From assembly GCF_029945535.1 (NCBI RefSeq), contig NZ_JAQSCU010000013.1, forward strand, positions 63,522 to 127,521: DNA of 64,000 bases, in the 5' to 3' direction. The stretch is from Methylotenera sp. GTDB taxonomy: Bacteria; Pseudomonadota; Gammaproteobacteria; Burkholderiales; Methylophilaceae. The stretch's first letter is position 1. Each line of letters starts with the position of its first letter. Of this stretch, positions 55,426 through 64,000 are shown one piece after another. Made by a program: the position numbers and the translations under genes. The notes under the pieces were generated by a model that saw nothing but the letters and a program-made list of their open reading frames with translations, made no database searches and had not been told where the DNA came from.

Positions 55426-55455
55426 CATTACTTAAGTATTCAAGGTTAAGTAATG
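55426..55455. repeat. Perfect inverted repeat upstream of suhB
   Basis: CATTACTTAA and TTAAGTAATG are exact inverted copies of ten bases around a 10-base spacer, 76 bases before the suhB ATG. The rest of the 230-base gap (55301-55530) shows no gene. It may be an operator or a leader hairpin. Confidence 0.5.
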
Positions 55456-55530
55456 GTCAAGCCATACTTAGCCTAAATTTTATTCAATACAGGTTAAAGC
55501 AACAGACTACCAACAAAGATTCGAGAAAAT

Positions 55531-56337
55531 ATGCATCCTATGTTATCCAATGCAGTGAAAGCTGCACGCCGCGCTGGCAATATTATTACACGTGCCTCTG
55601 AAGACGTAGGCTCACTCAAAATTCAAACCAAAACTTACAATGATTTTGTCACTGAAGTAGATAAAGCTGCAGAGGGTGCCATTATCGACATGCTGAAGGA
55701 TTTGTATCCAACGCACGGATTTTTGGGTGAAGAAAGCGGCGAATCGAATTCTGAAGCTGATTTCATTTGGATTATTGATCCGTTAGACGGCACTACCAAC
55801 TTTTTACATGGCATGCCGCAATATTGCATCTCAATCGCCTTGCAAGAACGCGGCGTATTGACGCACGCGGTAGTGTATGACCCAAATCGCAATGACTTGT
55901 TTACCGCAACCAAAGGTCGCGGTGCATTCTTAAATGACAAGCGTATTCGTGTGTCGCAACGTACAAAGCTGCAAGATACTATTATCGGTACAGGCTTTCC
56001 ATTCCGTGATTTCACGCATCTAGATACCTACTTAGATATGCTGAAAGACATGATTAAAAAGACCACAGGGATTCGCCGTCCAGGTTCAGCCGCATTAGAT
56101 TTGGCTTACGTGGCTGCAGGTTGGTATGATGGTTTTTGGGAAATTGACCTGTCAACTTGGGACGTCGCCGCAGGCGGTTTAATCGTGCAAGAAGCGGGCG
56201 GTATTGTGGGAGACTTTGAAGGTAATGAGTCATGGCTTAAAACAGGCAATATCGTTGCTGCCAACCCAAAAATATTCTCTCAAATGCTGCAAACCTTAAG
56301 CCCGCATTTAACTGACGATTTAAAAACACCTAAATAA
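55531..56337 (+). CDS. suhB: Inositol-1-monophosphatase family protein SuhB
   Basis: A 268-residue Mg2+-dependent phosphatase. The metal site is in [22 protein letters not shown], and [15 protein letters not shown] near the C-terminus. In E. coli SuhB also takes part in rRNA transcription antitermination. Length is typical. The next gene starts two bases after its stop. Confidence 0.93.
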   Translation: MHPMLSNAVKAARRAGNIITRASEDVGSLKIQTKTYNDFVTEVDKAAEGAIIDMLKDLYPTHGFLGEESGESNSEADFIWIIDPLDGTTNFLHGMPQYCISIALQERGVLTHAVVYDPNRNDLFTATKGRGAFLNDKRIRVSQRTKLQDTIIGTGFPFRDFTHLDTYLDMLKDMIKKTTGIRRPGSAALDLAYVAAGWYDGFWEIDLSTWDVAAGGLIVQEAGGIVGDFEGNESWLKTGNIVAANPKIFSQMLQTLSPHLTDDLKTPK

Positions 56338-56339
56338 CG

Positions 56340-58415
56340 ATGATAGAACACGTGTTCGAGCGGCATATGAGTGAATCTGTTCATTCGCCGCAATCAACCG
56401 CTAAGTTTATTGCAAGCTTAATTGCAGAAATTAGGCCGTCAAAGCCAAATCAGGTGGAAGCGGCCATCAAAGCGATTCAAGCGCTGTGTTATTTGCTCAA
56501 CAGTCACCCTGAAAAAGCGCGCCAGTTGCGTGAGGCGATATTAAGACTATTAAGCGAACATAAACCTATTTCACTCTTCTTAGTAACCCGTCATTCCGCT
56601 TTTTCGGGGTTCTTTACTGAAATGCGGAGGCGCATAGGGCATAAGCTCTTACCTGAAGCGGTTGATGAGTCTTATCTCATTGATTTATTCGCATGTTTTT
56701 TCACTAAAACCAGCGATGAGTTATGGGTGCAGGCTGTACCTGATGAGGTTTGGGAGCAGCTTATCGTAGCAATAAGGTTCAATGAGGCTACTACTGATAT
56801 TACGGAACCTATTATTGAATCATGCCGACAGAATTTTTTGGCCGCGACTCAGGTGCTTTCATACCGAATAGCGGCTTTAGGCTTAGAGCCTGAGCTGTTA
56901 CGCAATCACCCTGAACTTGAGCAACATACTTCACCATTTATAGCGCAACAAATAGAGTTGGCTGAATTTCTGGCATCGCCAGATGCAGATACTCATGAGT
57001 TAAATTCAAAAAGTAACGAGACTGATATCAAGCATATTTTAGTGATGCTGAATCAGTGTAGTGAAGTGGTCATGAAAATTCGACGTAATAGTGCGGTTGT
57101 TGGTACCAGCATACAATTGACTTTTATGTTGCAGAGAATGGCGCAACAAGTGAGCCGATTAGAAACGCTATTAGAGATTCTTGACCACACCAGCAGTGAT
57201 GTTAGTGACAAAAATCAAGAGACAAGGCCTAAAGATGCTCACTCTAAAGCGAATCTAAAAATCGTTCAGCTTTTCAAAGAGCTGGTTTATAGCGAATGCC
57301 ATAAAAACGACGTTAGTGAACACTGGCGTGAGAATATGGAAGTGATGGCGCTACGTGTGACTGAAAATGCAAGCCGTACAGGTGAACATTACATCACAGG
57401 CAATCGTAGCGAATACTTTGCATTAATGCGCTCAGCAATGGGAGCGGGCGTTATTATTGCCTTCATGGCAATGATTAAAATCACACTTGCCAAACAGCAC
57501 ATGGCGCCGCTGACTGAGGCCATTTCATTTAGTTTAAATTATGGCTTGGGTTTTATTTTAATCCATATATTACATTTCACTGTAGCGACTAAGCAGCCTG
57601 CTATGACGGCCGCTGCGATTGCCGCCAGCATTGATGCGACTGATATTAAGTCTAAGGAAATGGATAATCTGGTCGCGATGATTGCTAACACTATGCGTAG
57701 CCAGGTCGTCGCAATTTGTGGCAACGTTGTATTAGCAATACCTATCGCAATGTTGATTGCTTTTGGCACATTGCACTTAACTGGCCAACACTTTATTACG
57801 CCAGAAAAAGCACACAGCCTATTGGCTGATATTGATCCTTTGCATAGTGGCGCCTTACTTTATGCTGCTGTGGCGGGTGTTTGCTTGTTTTTATCGGGTT
57901 TAATTGCTGGCTACCATGATAATTTAGCGATTTATAACAAAATCCCTCAGCGCTTACGTGCCGTGACGTGGATGCAAAAACTTTTGGGTGTCGCACGGCT
58001 TAATCGCATTGCGAATTACGTAGAAAACAACTTAGGCGCATTGGCTGGTAACTTTTATTTTGGTTGTTTGTTAGGTGGCATGAGCGCAATAGGCGTGTTA
58101 TTTGGTTTGCCGTTTGATATTCGACACATTGCCTTCTCGTCAGCTTTTGCTGGTTATGCCGCTGTTGGCTTAGACTTTATGTTAAGTTGGCAAGCAGTTG
58201 CCTATATTGCATTGAGTTTGGTGTTAATCGGTTTTGTAAATCTTGCAGTAAGTTTCAGTTTGGCGCTTTATGTGGCTATGAAGTCGCGTAAGGTTCGTTT
58301 TAAGCAATGGCGATTATTGTTGGGTAATTTGGCAACCAGATTAAATCAACATCCAGGCGAATTCATTTTTCCGCCTAAAAAATCGACTGATAACACTATT
58401 GCTCATCATGAGTAA
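56340..58415 (+). CDS. Gcr-type membrane protein annotated as site-specific recombinase family
   Basis: A 691-residue protein of PF10136 (gonococcal Gcr). The N-terminal two-thirds is soluble and helical, with [28 protein letters not shown] and the [16 protein letters not shown] junction. Several hydrophobic spans follow from about residue 370 (near 370-385, 395-415, 450-480, 505-525, 565-590, 615-650). Despite its name nothing here looks like a tyrosine or serine recombinase, and multiple spans suggest a membrane role. It overlaps mutS by 8 bases, so the two are coupled. Confidence 0.8.
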   Translation: MIEHVFERHMSESVHSPQSTAKFIASLIAEIRPSKPNQVEAAIKAIQALCYLLNSHPEKARQLREAILRLLSEHKPISLFLVTRHSAFSGFFTEMRRRIGHKLLPEAVDESYLIDLFACFFTKTSDELWVQAVPDEVWEQLIVAIRFNEATTDITEPIIESCRQNFLAATQVLSYRIAALGLEPELLRNHPELEQHTSPFIAQQIELAEFLASPDADTHELNSKSNETDIKHILVMLNQCSEVVMKIRRNSAVVGTSIQLTFMLQRMAQQVSRLETLLEILDHTSSDVSDKNQETRPKDAHSKANLKIVQLFKELVYSECHKNDVSEHWRENMEVMALRVTENASRTGEHYITGNRSEYFALMRSAMGAGVIIAFMAMIKITLAKQHMAPLTEAISFSLNYGLGFILIHILHFTVATKQPAMTAAAIAASIDATDIKSKEMDNLVAMIANTMRSQVVAICGNVVLAIPIAMLIAFGTLHLTGQHFITPEKAHSLLADIDPLHSGALLYAAVAGVCLFLSGLIAGYHDNLAIYNKIPQRLRAVTWMQKLLGVARLNRIANYVENNLGALAGNFYFGCLLGGMSAIGVLFGLPFDIRHIAFSSAFAGYAAVGLDFMLSWQAVAYIALSLVLIGFVNLAVSFSLALYVAMKSRKVRFKQWRLLLGNLATRLNQHPGEFIFPPKKSTDNTIAHHE

Positions 58416-60999
58416 AACTCAACAAATTGCCAGCCCTGCGGATTCAGTAGCTAGTCACACCGCCTCGACTCACACTCCAATGATGCGCCAATATCTTGGC
58501 TTAAAAGCACAACATCCAGACATGTTGTTGTTTTATCGCATGGGTGATTTTTATGAATTGTTTTTTGAAGATGCTGAAAAAGCCTCGCGCTTACTTGGCA
58601 TTACATTAACGCATCGCGGTAGTAGCAACGGTCAGCCTATTAAAATGGCGGGCGTGCCGTATCATGCGGCTGAAGGCTATTTGGCTAAGTTAGCCAAGTT
58701 AGGCGAAGCGGTTGCAATTTGTGAGCAAATAGGTGATCCCGCAACTAGCAAAGGCCCTGTTGATAGACAAGTCGCTCGTATTTTAACGCCAGGTACTTTA
58801 ACCGATACTGCGCTGTTAGACGAATCTCGCGATAACCAGTTACTCAGCATCTTTCAAGCAGAAGGCGTGATTGGTTTGGCGCGTTTGAACCTTGCTTCTG
58901 GTACGTTTATTTTAAGCGAGATTGCAGTCGGGTTATTAGGCCAAGAGATTGAGCGCATTGCCCCCAGTGAGATTTTGCTGGCGGATGATTTTCAGCATAC
59001 GGCAATTGCTTTAAGCAAAGTGGCTAAAAAGCGTTTAAGCCCATGGCAGTTTGATTTTGACAGCGCGTTTAATACCCTCACCAAACAGTTCAACACTTAT
59101 GATCTGAATGGTTTTGGCTGCGGCAGTCTTAATCCAGCCATTTGTGCGGCGGGTGCTTTACTTGATTATGTGAAACACACGCAACGCACCACCTTACCGC
59201 ATATCAACGCCATTTCGGTTGAAGTGACAAGTGCTTACGTTCAACTAGATGCTGCCACGCGCCGTAATTTAGAAATTGACATGACTTTGCGTGGAGAAGC
59301 TAGTCCCACCTTATACTCATTGCTTAATACCACGCAAACTGCCATGGGCGCACGGCTTTTGCGCCACTGGTTGCATCACCCATTGCAAGATAGAAATTTG
59401 GTGATGAAACGCCATGAAGCAGTGGCTGAGCTGATTCAGAATAATAGTTACACAATGTTGCCGCTAAAGAATATGGGCGATATAGAGCGCATCACAGCCC
59501 GCATTGCCCTTAAGACAGCTAGGCCGAGAGATTTATCGGGCTTGACTGCAAGTTTGCAGCAACTACCTTTACTGCAAGAACAATTGCAAAGCTCACAAAC
59601 CAGTTTGTTGCAAACACTGGGTTCAAGTTTAACGGCACCGAACGCGGTTGTAAGTTTGCTGATTACTGCGATTAAAGCTGAGCCTAGCGTTGTGTTGCGT
59701 GAAGGTGGCGTGATTGCTGATGGATACGATGCTGAGTTGGATGAGTTACGGGCCTTGCAAAATAACCATGGCGAATTTCTATTGCAATATGAAGCGGCCG
59801 AAAAAGCCCGCACAGGCATCACTAATTTAAAAGTTGAGTACAACAGTGTGCATGGCTTTTATATTGAAATGAGTCGTACGCAAGCGGAAACCGCCCCTGC
59901 AGAATATCGACGTCGCCAAACGCTTAAAAATGTTGAGCGCTTCATCACGCCCGAGCTTAAAGCGTTTGAAGACAAAGTACTGAGCGCGAATGACCGCGCA
60001 CTCGCGCGCGAGAAGCTGCTTTTTGCCGAAGTGCTAGAGAAGCTAATGCCGTTTATCGTCGCCCTGCAGACCAATGCTGGTGCGGTTGCTAGCTTAGATG
60101 TATTAAGTTGCTTTGCAGAACGAGCCGAAACGCTCAATTATGTAGCTCCTGAATTCATTACAGAAGCGGGCATTCAAATTGTAAATGGTCGCCATCCTGT
60201 GGTTGAAAGTATCGCCCAGCCCTTTATTGCCAATGATGTGGCGTTAAATCCCTATCGCCAGTTGTTGCTCATTACCGGCCCAAACATGGGTGGTAAATCA
60301 ACCTTTATGCGGCAAACCGCGTTGATTGTATTGCTGGCGCATTGCGGATGTTATGTTCCGGCAAGTTCGGCTAAAATCGGCGAAATTGATCGCATTATGA
60401 CACGAATCGGCGCATCTGATGATTTGGCGGGTGGTCGTTCTACCTTTATGGTGGAAATGACAGAGACCGCTAACATTTTGCATAATGCGACTGATAAAAG
60501 CTTGGTTCTGCTAGATGAAATTGGTCGAGGTACTTCAACCTTTGATGGTTTAAGTTTGGCCTGGGCTGTGGCTAAGCAGTTGCTAGAGAAGAACCGCAGT
60601 TACACGCTATTTGCAACCCACTATTTTGAACTTACGCGCATTGTGGATGAGTTTAAACAAGCTGCTAATGTGCATCTAGACGCGGTTGAGCATGGTCATA
60701 ATATAGTCTTCATGCATAAGGTTGAAGAGGGTGCTGCTAATCAAAGTTATGGCCTGCAAGTGGCGCAGTTGGCGGGTATTCCTAAATCGGTCGTAGCAAG
60801 TGCGAAGCGCAAACTACTGCAACTTGAGAGTCAAAATGTGGGGAATAACCATTCTCAAGTAGATTTGTTTGCAAGCGAAACAATTGCGCCAGAAATAGTG
60901 TTGCATCCAGTGGTTAATGCATTAGAAGGCGTTAATCCAGACGACTTGACGCCTAAGCAGGCTTTGGAAGTACTTTATCACCTAAAAACCTTTGTTTAA
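58408..60999 (+). CDS. mutS: DNA mismatch repair protein MutS
   Basis: An 863-residue MutS. The mismatch-recognition Phe lies in [13 protein letters not shown] (FxE motif). The connector, core and clamp domains follow, and the ATPase has Walker [14 protein letters not shown], Walker [16 protein letters not shown] and FATHYFELT. It recognises mispairs and recruits MutL. ATG 58408 is preferred to the TTG three codons upstream. It overlaps the previous gene by 8 bases, unusual for a repair gene. Length equals the family norm. Confidence 0.96.
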   Translation: MSKTQQIASPADSVASHTASTHTPMMRQYLGLKAQHPDMLLFYRMGDFYELFFEDAEKASRLLGITLTHRGSSNGQPIKMAGVPYHAAEGYLAKLAKLGEAVAICEQIGDPATSKGPVDRQVARILTPGTLTDTALLDESRDNQLLSIFQAEGVIGLARLNLASGTFILSEIAVGLLGQEIERIAPSEILLADDFQHTAIALSKVAKKRLSPWQFDFDSAFNTLTKQFNTYDLNGFGCGSLNPAICAAGALLDYVKHTQRTTLPHINAISVEVTSAYVQLDAATRRNLEIDMTLRGEASPTLYSLLNTTQTAMGARLLRHWLHHPLQDRNLVMKRHEAVAELIQNNSYTMLPLKNMGDIERITARIALKTARPRDLSGLTASLQQLPLLQEQLQSSQTSLLQTLGSSLTAPNAVVSLLITAIKAEPSVVLREGGVIADGYDAELDELRALQNNHGEFLLQYEAAEKARTGITNLKVEYNSVHGFYIEMSRTQAETAPAEYRRRQTLKNVERFITPELKAFEDKVLSANDRALAREKLLFAEVLEKLMPFIVALQTNAGAVASLDVLSCFAERAETLNYVAPEFITEAGIQIVNGRHPVVESIAQPFIANDVALNPYRQLLLITGPNMGGKSTFMRQTALIVLLAHCGCYVPASSAKIGEIDRIMTRIGASDDLAGGRSTFMVEMTETANILHNATDKSLVLLDEIGRGTSTFDGLSLAWAVAKQLLEKNRSYTLFATHYFELTRIVDEFKQAANVHLDAVEHGHNIVFMHKVEEGAANQSYGLQVAQLAGIPKSVVASAKRKLLQLESQNVGNNHSQVDLFASETIAPEIVLHPVVNALEGVNPDDLTPKQALEVLYHLKTFV

Positions 61000-61125
61000 G
61001 TGTGTAATTGTAATTTTTTGATAACACGCTTTTAATCATTAGTAATGTTGTTCAAAAATGACTAGAATCTTTATGTAAATCGCAGAATCTACGCCTTAAT
61101 TACTTTAACTAAAATTTGGTTCCGC

Positions 61126-64000
61126 ATGCTCAGCCTAGTAAAACAAAAAATATTACAATTTTTAGTGACTCTTCCAGCCAAGATTTTTGCTGGATTGTTC
61201 ATATTTTATTGTTTGTTTGGCTACTTTGCTGTGAACCCTTTGGCTAAGAAGCTTGTTCCTTGGGTAGCGGAAAAGAAATTAGCGAGTATAGGCAGTGTTG
61301 GCAAGGTGACTTTTGACCCTTTGCGTTTAAAAGCGACTATTGAAAACTTCAAACTAACAGAGAAAAGTGGGGCACCTCTAGCTGGTTTCACTAAGCTGGT
61401 TGTTGATTTTGAAGCGAGTGGCATCTTTAAAAGGGCTTGGAAATTCAAAGAAATCAATCTTGTTGATCCTCAAGCACTTATTGCCATCTCCCCACAAGGC
61501 AAGCTTAATTGGACAGATTTAATTGCCAAGTTAAATGAAGATAAAACGCCCCCTGACGATACGGTTCCACGATTAATTATTCAGCAGCTTTCTGTCAAGC
61601 TGGGTAATATCGACTATGTGGATGCTAGCCGAGCCACACCACTTAAAGCTGCAATCACCCCTTTAGATTTTGAACTTGGTCAATTTTCGACCTTGCCGCA
61701 GGATAGAGGTAATTACTTGATCGCCGCTAATTTTCCGGAGCAGGGTGGTACGCTTAAATGGAAAGGCAATATCGGCGTAAATCCAGTGGCTTCAAAGGGT
61801 TTAGTTGCGCTTGATGGCGTTAAACTAGCCAAGCTTATGAACATAGTTAAAGGCGTTAACTTGCCGTTAACAGTGAGCCAAGGCGATGCGCAGACGAGCT
61901 TTGAATATAACTTCTCACTACCAAACGATAAACCTAAGCTTGTACTGAATAACGTTGCATTAAATTTGAATAACATAGTTGGCGATGCTCCCAATGCAAA
62001 AATCAGCTTAAAGCAGGCTAATCTTACTATACCGCGCTTAGATTTTGTGATGAACAATGCGCCGCAACTACAGTTTCAAGATTTAAACATGAAGTTTGCA
62101 GATTTTGAGATCAAGAGCGGCAGTCAGTCTTTACTAGTTTTGCCGCAAGTAGCGGTTAATCATGTCAGTTTAGATTTAGCTGCACGTAATGCTAAGGTAG
62201 GACAAGTTCTTCTGCCACAAGGCTCAGTTAGTGCTGTGATGGGTAAAACTGGCACAGTCAATTGGCAGCAAGCGTTTGCTGCCCCTACTAATGAAAGCGA
62301 GCCTGCTAAAGCAGTTAGTTCGCAGCCAAGTCTAGCAAAAACTGCTAACACCACTGACATTGAAGCGCCGTTCACACTAGAAATAGCCGATGTGCAGTTG
62401 CAACATTGGAAACTTGCATATCTAGATCAAACATACTTAAATCCATTGCAAGCGAATGTAGCGGACTTTAATTTGAGCCTAGCACTCGCTATGCCCAAAG
62501 GTGAGGTGGCAATCACACAGATTCAAAGTAAAGCGACGGGTATTAGCGCGAAGTCAGCTGCAAATAAGCAAGTGGTGAGCTTGGATAATATTCAGCTCTA
62601 TGATGGCGAAGTTAAGATGGCTGAACAAAAAGTAAGCATCCCTTCAGTGATTTTTAGCGGCCTTAAAACCCAGATTATTAAAGAAACCAATAAGCCGCTT
62701 AACTGGCAAACGATACTTGCACCAGCAACAAGTAGTGCTAATAATACAGTCGCAAATAAAACAAGTAATAAAGCTGATTGGGCCGTATCGCTTAAAAAGG
62801 TTGCACTTGAAAATGCAAATCTTCATATTGAAGATCGCAGTTTAACTACGCCAGTAGTGATGGATGTTGAGAAAATTAACGTAGAGGTGCGTGATGGTTC
62901 GTTGGACTTAACGCGAGTATTACCTATAAAAGCTGATTTTAAAGTTAAGCAAGGTGGTCAATTTAGTACGCAAGGTAAGCTCACGCCATTGCCATTTTCT
63001 GCTAATCTTGATGTAAAACTCAATCAGCTTTCACTTATTCCATTTGCGCCGTATGTCAATCAATTTGCTTTGCTGACACTCAATCAAGGTGCGGCAGATT
63101 TAACAGGTAAGCTCGCAGTAAAAAATAGTAAAGTCCTAGCGCTTAGCTTTAATGGCGGCTTTGATGTTAATCATCTGAATGTTGTGGAAGAGGCAAGCGG
63201 CGCACCATTCTTAAGCTGGGATCGTCTTGGCAGTCGTAGTCTGCAAGTTTCGCTGGCACCCAACCGTCTACAGTTGGCTGAATTGCAAATAGTCAAACCT
63301 GTAGGCAAGTTTATTATCAATCAAGATAAAAGTTTGAATGTGACAAAATTTCTGCGCAATCAGCCTGCTACTGTGCTAGTTGCGCCGACGAAAGTCGCTG
63401 TAGTAGCAGCTGAACATAAAGCATTGCCTGCTAGCGACGGTATGCTAGATAGTGCTAAATCTTCGATTGCGAGTAAAGGAAAAACTGCAGATGACAAATC
63501 GTTTGCACCACCGCCTTTATCAGCTACTGCGCAAGCGGAAGCCTTTCCTATCAATATCGAAACAATCAGAATTGACAATGCCGCACTAGAGTTTGCCGAT
63601 CTGTCACTGGTTCCTCAATTTGGTACTAATATTCATTCGCTCACTGGTGTGATTAATGGAGTGTCAACTAACGCTGCTTCTACCGCACAAGTGGAGTTAG
63701 ACGGTCGCGTGGACGACTATGGTGCGGCGCGTATTCGTGGTTCTCTACAACCATTTAACGTCACTAATTTTACTGATTTGAAATTATCGTTCACCAACAT
63801 AGAAATGAACCGGCTCACGCCATATTCTGGAAAGTTTGCAGGTCGGCGTATTGATTCAGGCAAGCTTTCGGTTGATTTGGAATACAAAATCAAGCAGCGC
63901 CAATTAGCAGGCGAAAACAAATTTGTGATTAACAAATTAAAATTAGGTGAAAAAATCAAAAGTGCAGATGCTGCTGATTTACCGCTGGATTTAGCCATTG
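61126..64000 (+). CDS. DUF748 / AsmA-like envelope protein (partial, right edge)
   Basis: The frame from ATG 61126 stays open to the window end (958 codons and one base). A short membrane anchor near residues 22-42 precedes long beta-rich sequence. Segments such as FDPLRLKATIENFKL and LGEKIKSADAADLPLDLAI fit DUF748 of the AsmA-like superfamily, thought to be periplasmic or inter-membrane lipid-bridge proteins. The stop and C-terminal part lie outside the window, so length and the final domain cannot be judged. Confidence 0.8.
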   Translation, partial: MLSLVKQKILQFLVTLPAKIFAGLFIFYCLFGYFAVNPLAKKLVPWVAEKKLASIGSVGKVTFDPLRLKATIENFKLTEKSGAPLAGFTKLVVDFEASGIFKRAWKFKEINLVDPQALIAISPQGKLNWTDLIAKLNEDKTPPDDTVPRLIIQQLSVKLGNIDYVDASRATPLKAAITPLDFELGQFSTLPQDRGNYLIAANFPEQGGTLKWKGNIGVNPVASKGLVALDGVKLAKLMNIVKGVNLPLTVSQGDAQTSFEYNFSLPNDKPKLVLNNVALNLNNIVGDAPNAKISLKQANLTIPRLDFVMNNAPQLQFQDLNMKFADFEIKSGSQSLLVLPQVAVNHVSLDLAARNAKVGQVLLPQGSVSAVMGKTGTVNWQQAFAAPTNESEPAKAVSSQPSLAKTANTTDIEAPFTLEIADVQLQHWKLAYLDQTYLNPLQANVADFNLSLALAMPKGEVAITQIQSKATGISAKSAANKQVVSLDNIQLYDGEVKMAEQKVSIPSVIFSGLKTQIIKETNKPLNWQTILAPATSSANNTVANKTSNKADWAVSLKKVALENANLHIEDRSLTTPVVMDVEKINVEVRDGSLDLTRVLPIKADFKVKQGGQFSTQGKLTPLPFSANLDVKLNQLSLIPFAPYVNQFALLTLNQGAADLTGKLAVKNSKVLALSFNGGFDVNHLNVVEEASGAPFLSWDRLGSRSLQVSLAPNRLQLAELQIVKPVGKFIINQDKSLNVTKFLRNQPATVLVAPTKVAVVAAEHKALPASDGMLDSAKSSIASKGKTADDKSFAPPPLSATAQAEAFPINIETIRIDNAALEFADLSLVPQFGTNIHSLTGVINGVSTNAASTAQVELDGRVDDYGAARIRGSLQPFNVTNFTDLKLSFTNIEMNRLTPYSGKFAGRRIDSGKLSVDLEYKIKQRQLAGENKFVINKLKLGEKIKSADAADLPLDLAI

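Noticed and set aside
56340-58415. A mobile element or integrase on the basis of the site-specific recombinase family name
   Set aside because: No recombinase motifs, attachment sites or flanking repeats were seen and the protein has several membrane spans.

Overview
The window looks like chromosomal core DNA from a Gram-negative betaproteobacterium of moderate GC (low forties percent by eye). Gene orders such as hrcA-nadK-recN, fur/bamE-dapB, carA-carB-greA-yhbY-rlmE-ftsH-folP-glmM and iscR-iscS-iscU-iscA-hscB-hscA-fdx fit that group. Overall protein flavour, the Entner-Doudoroff aldolase end and the stand-alone glutamine-synthetase-like ligase suggest Methylophilaceae (Methylotenera-like), but this is an inference from memory, not a search. 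No rRNA, tRNA, CRISPR array, prophage or insertion sequence was seen.

Layout: 1-2 kb, the end of eda, a HAD hydrolase and lpxO. 2-3.6 kb, a minus-strand trio of small envelope proteins behind a hairpin that covers a ribosome-binding site. 3.7-7.2 kb, LPS heptose genes (hldD, hldE, waaF). 7.2-14.6 kb, hemH, hrcA, nadK, recN, fur, a long BamE and dapB. 14.7-17.3 kb, a diguanylate cyclase and a PuuA/GmaS-like ligase lying between dapB and carA. 17.5-28.9 kb, carA, an unknown membrane protein, carB, greA and the rlmE-ftsH-folP-glmM block. 28.9-35.4 kb, phosphate uptake (pstSCAB-phoU, pit with its DUF47 partner). 35.6-37.7 kb, an aquaglyceroporin-arsC-M29-like operon. 37.8-40.4 kb, prfB (with its programmed frameshift) and lysS. 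40.6-43.7 kb, a phytase-like esterase and a porin. 43.9-51.2 kb, carbonic anhydrase and the isc operon with two cysteine desulfurases. 51.3-61 kb, cysE, trmJ, a TIGR03790 protein, a rhomboid protease, suhB, a Gcr-family membrane protein and mutS. 61.1 kb to the end, a truncated DUF748/AsmA-like protein.

The most coherent theme is phosphate. A PHO-box-like direct repeat (two 7-mers, 11-nt period) lies upstream of pstS at ideal distance from a -10 hexamer. A near-identical one lies upstream of the porin at 42255, and a third lies between pit/DUF47 and the aqp-arsC operon. Together with the phytase-like protein this suggests a PhoB-controlled phosphate-scavenging set placed next to arsenate detoxification, which is biochemically sensible because arsenate enters through phosphate transporters. 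A second clear circuit is the isc operon, with a type-1-like IscR site overlapping its promoter.

Other notable points are two REP/BIME-like palindromes sharing a TGTAGGAGC head, a BamE with an unusually long Ala/Glu/Pro-rich tail, a membrane protein wedged between carA and carB, and a TIGR03790 protein that hints at an exosortase/PEP-CTERM system elsewhere in the genome.
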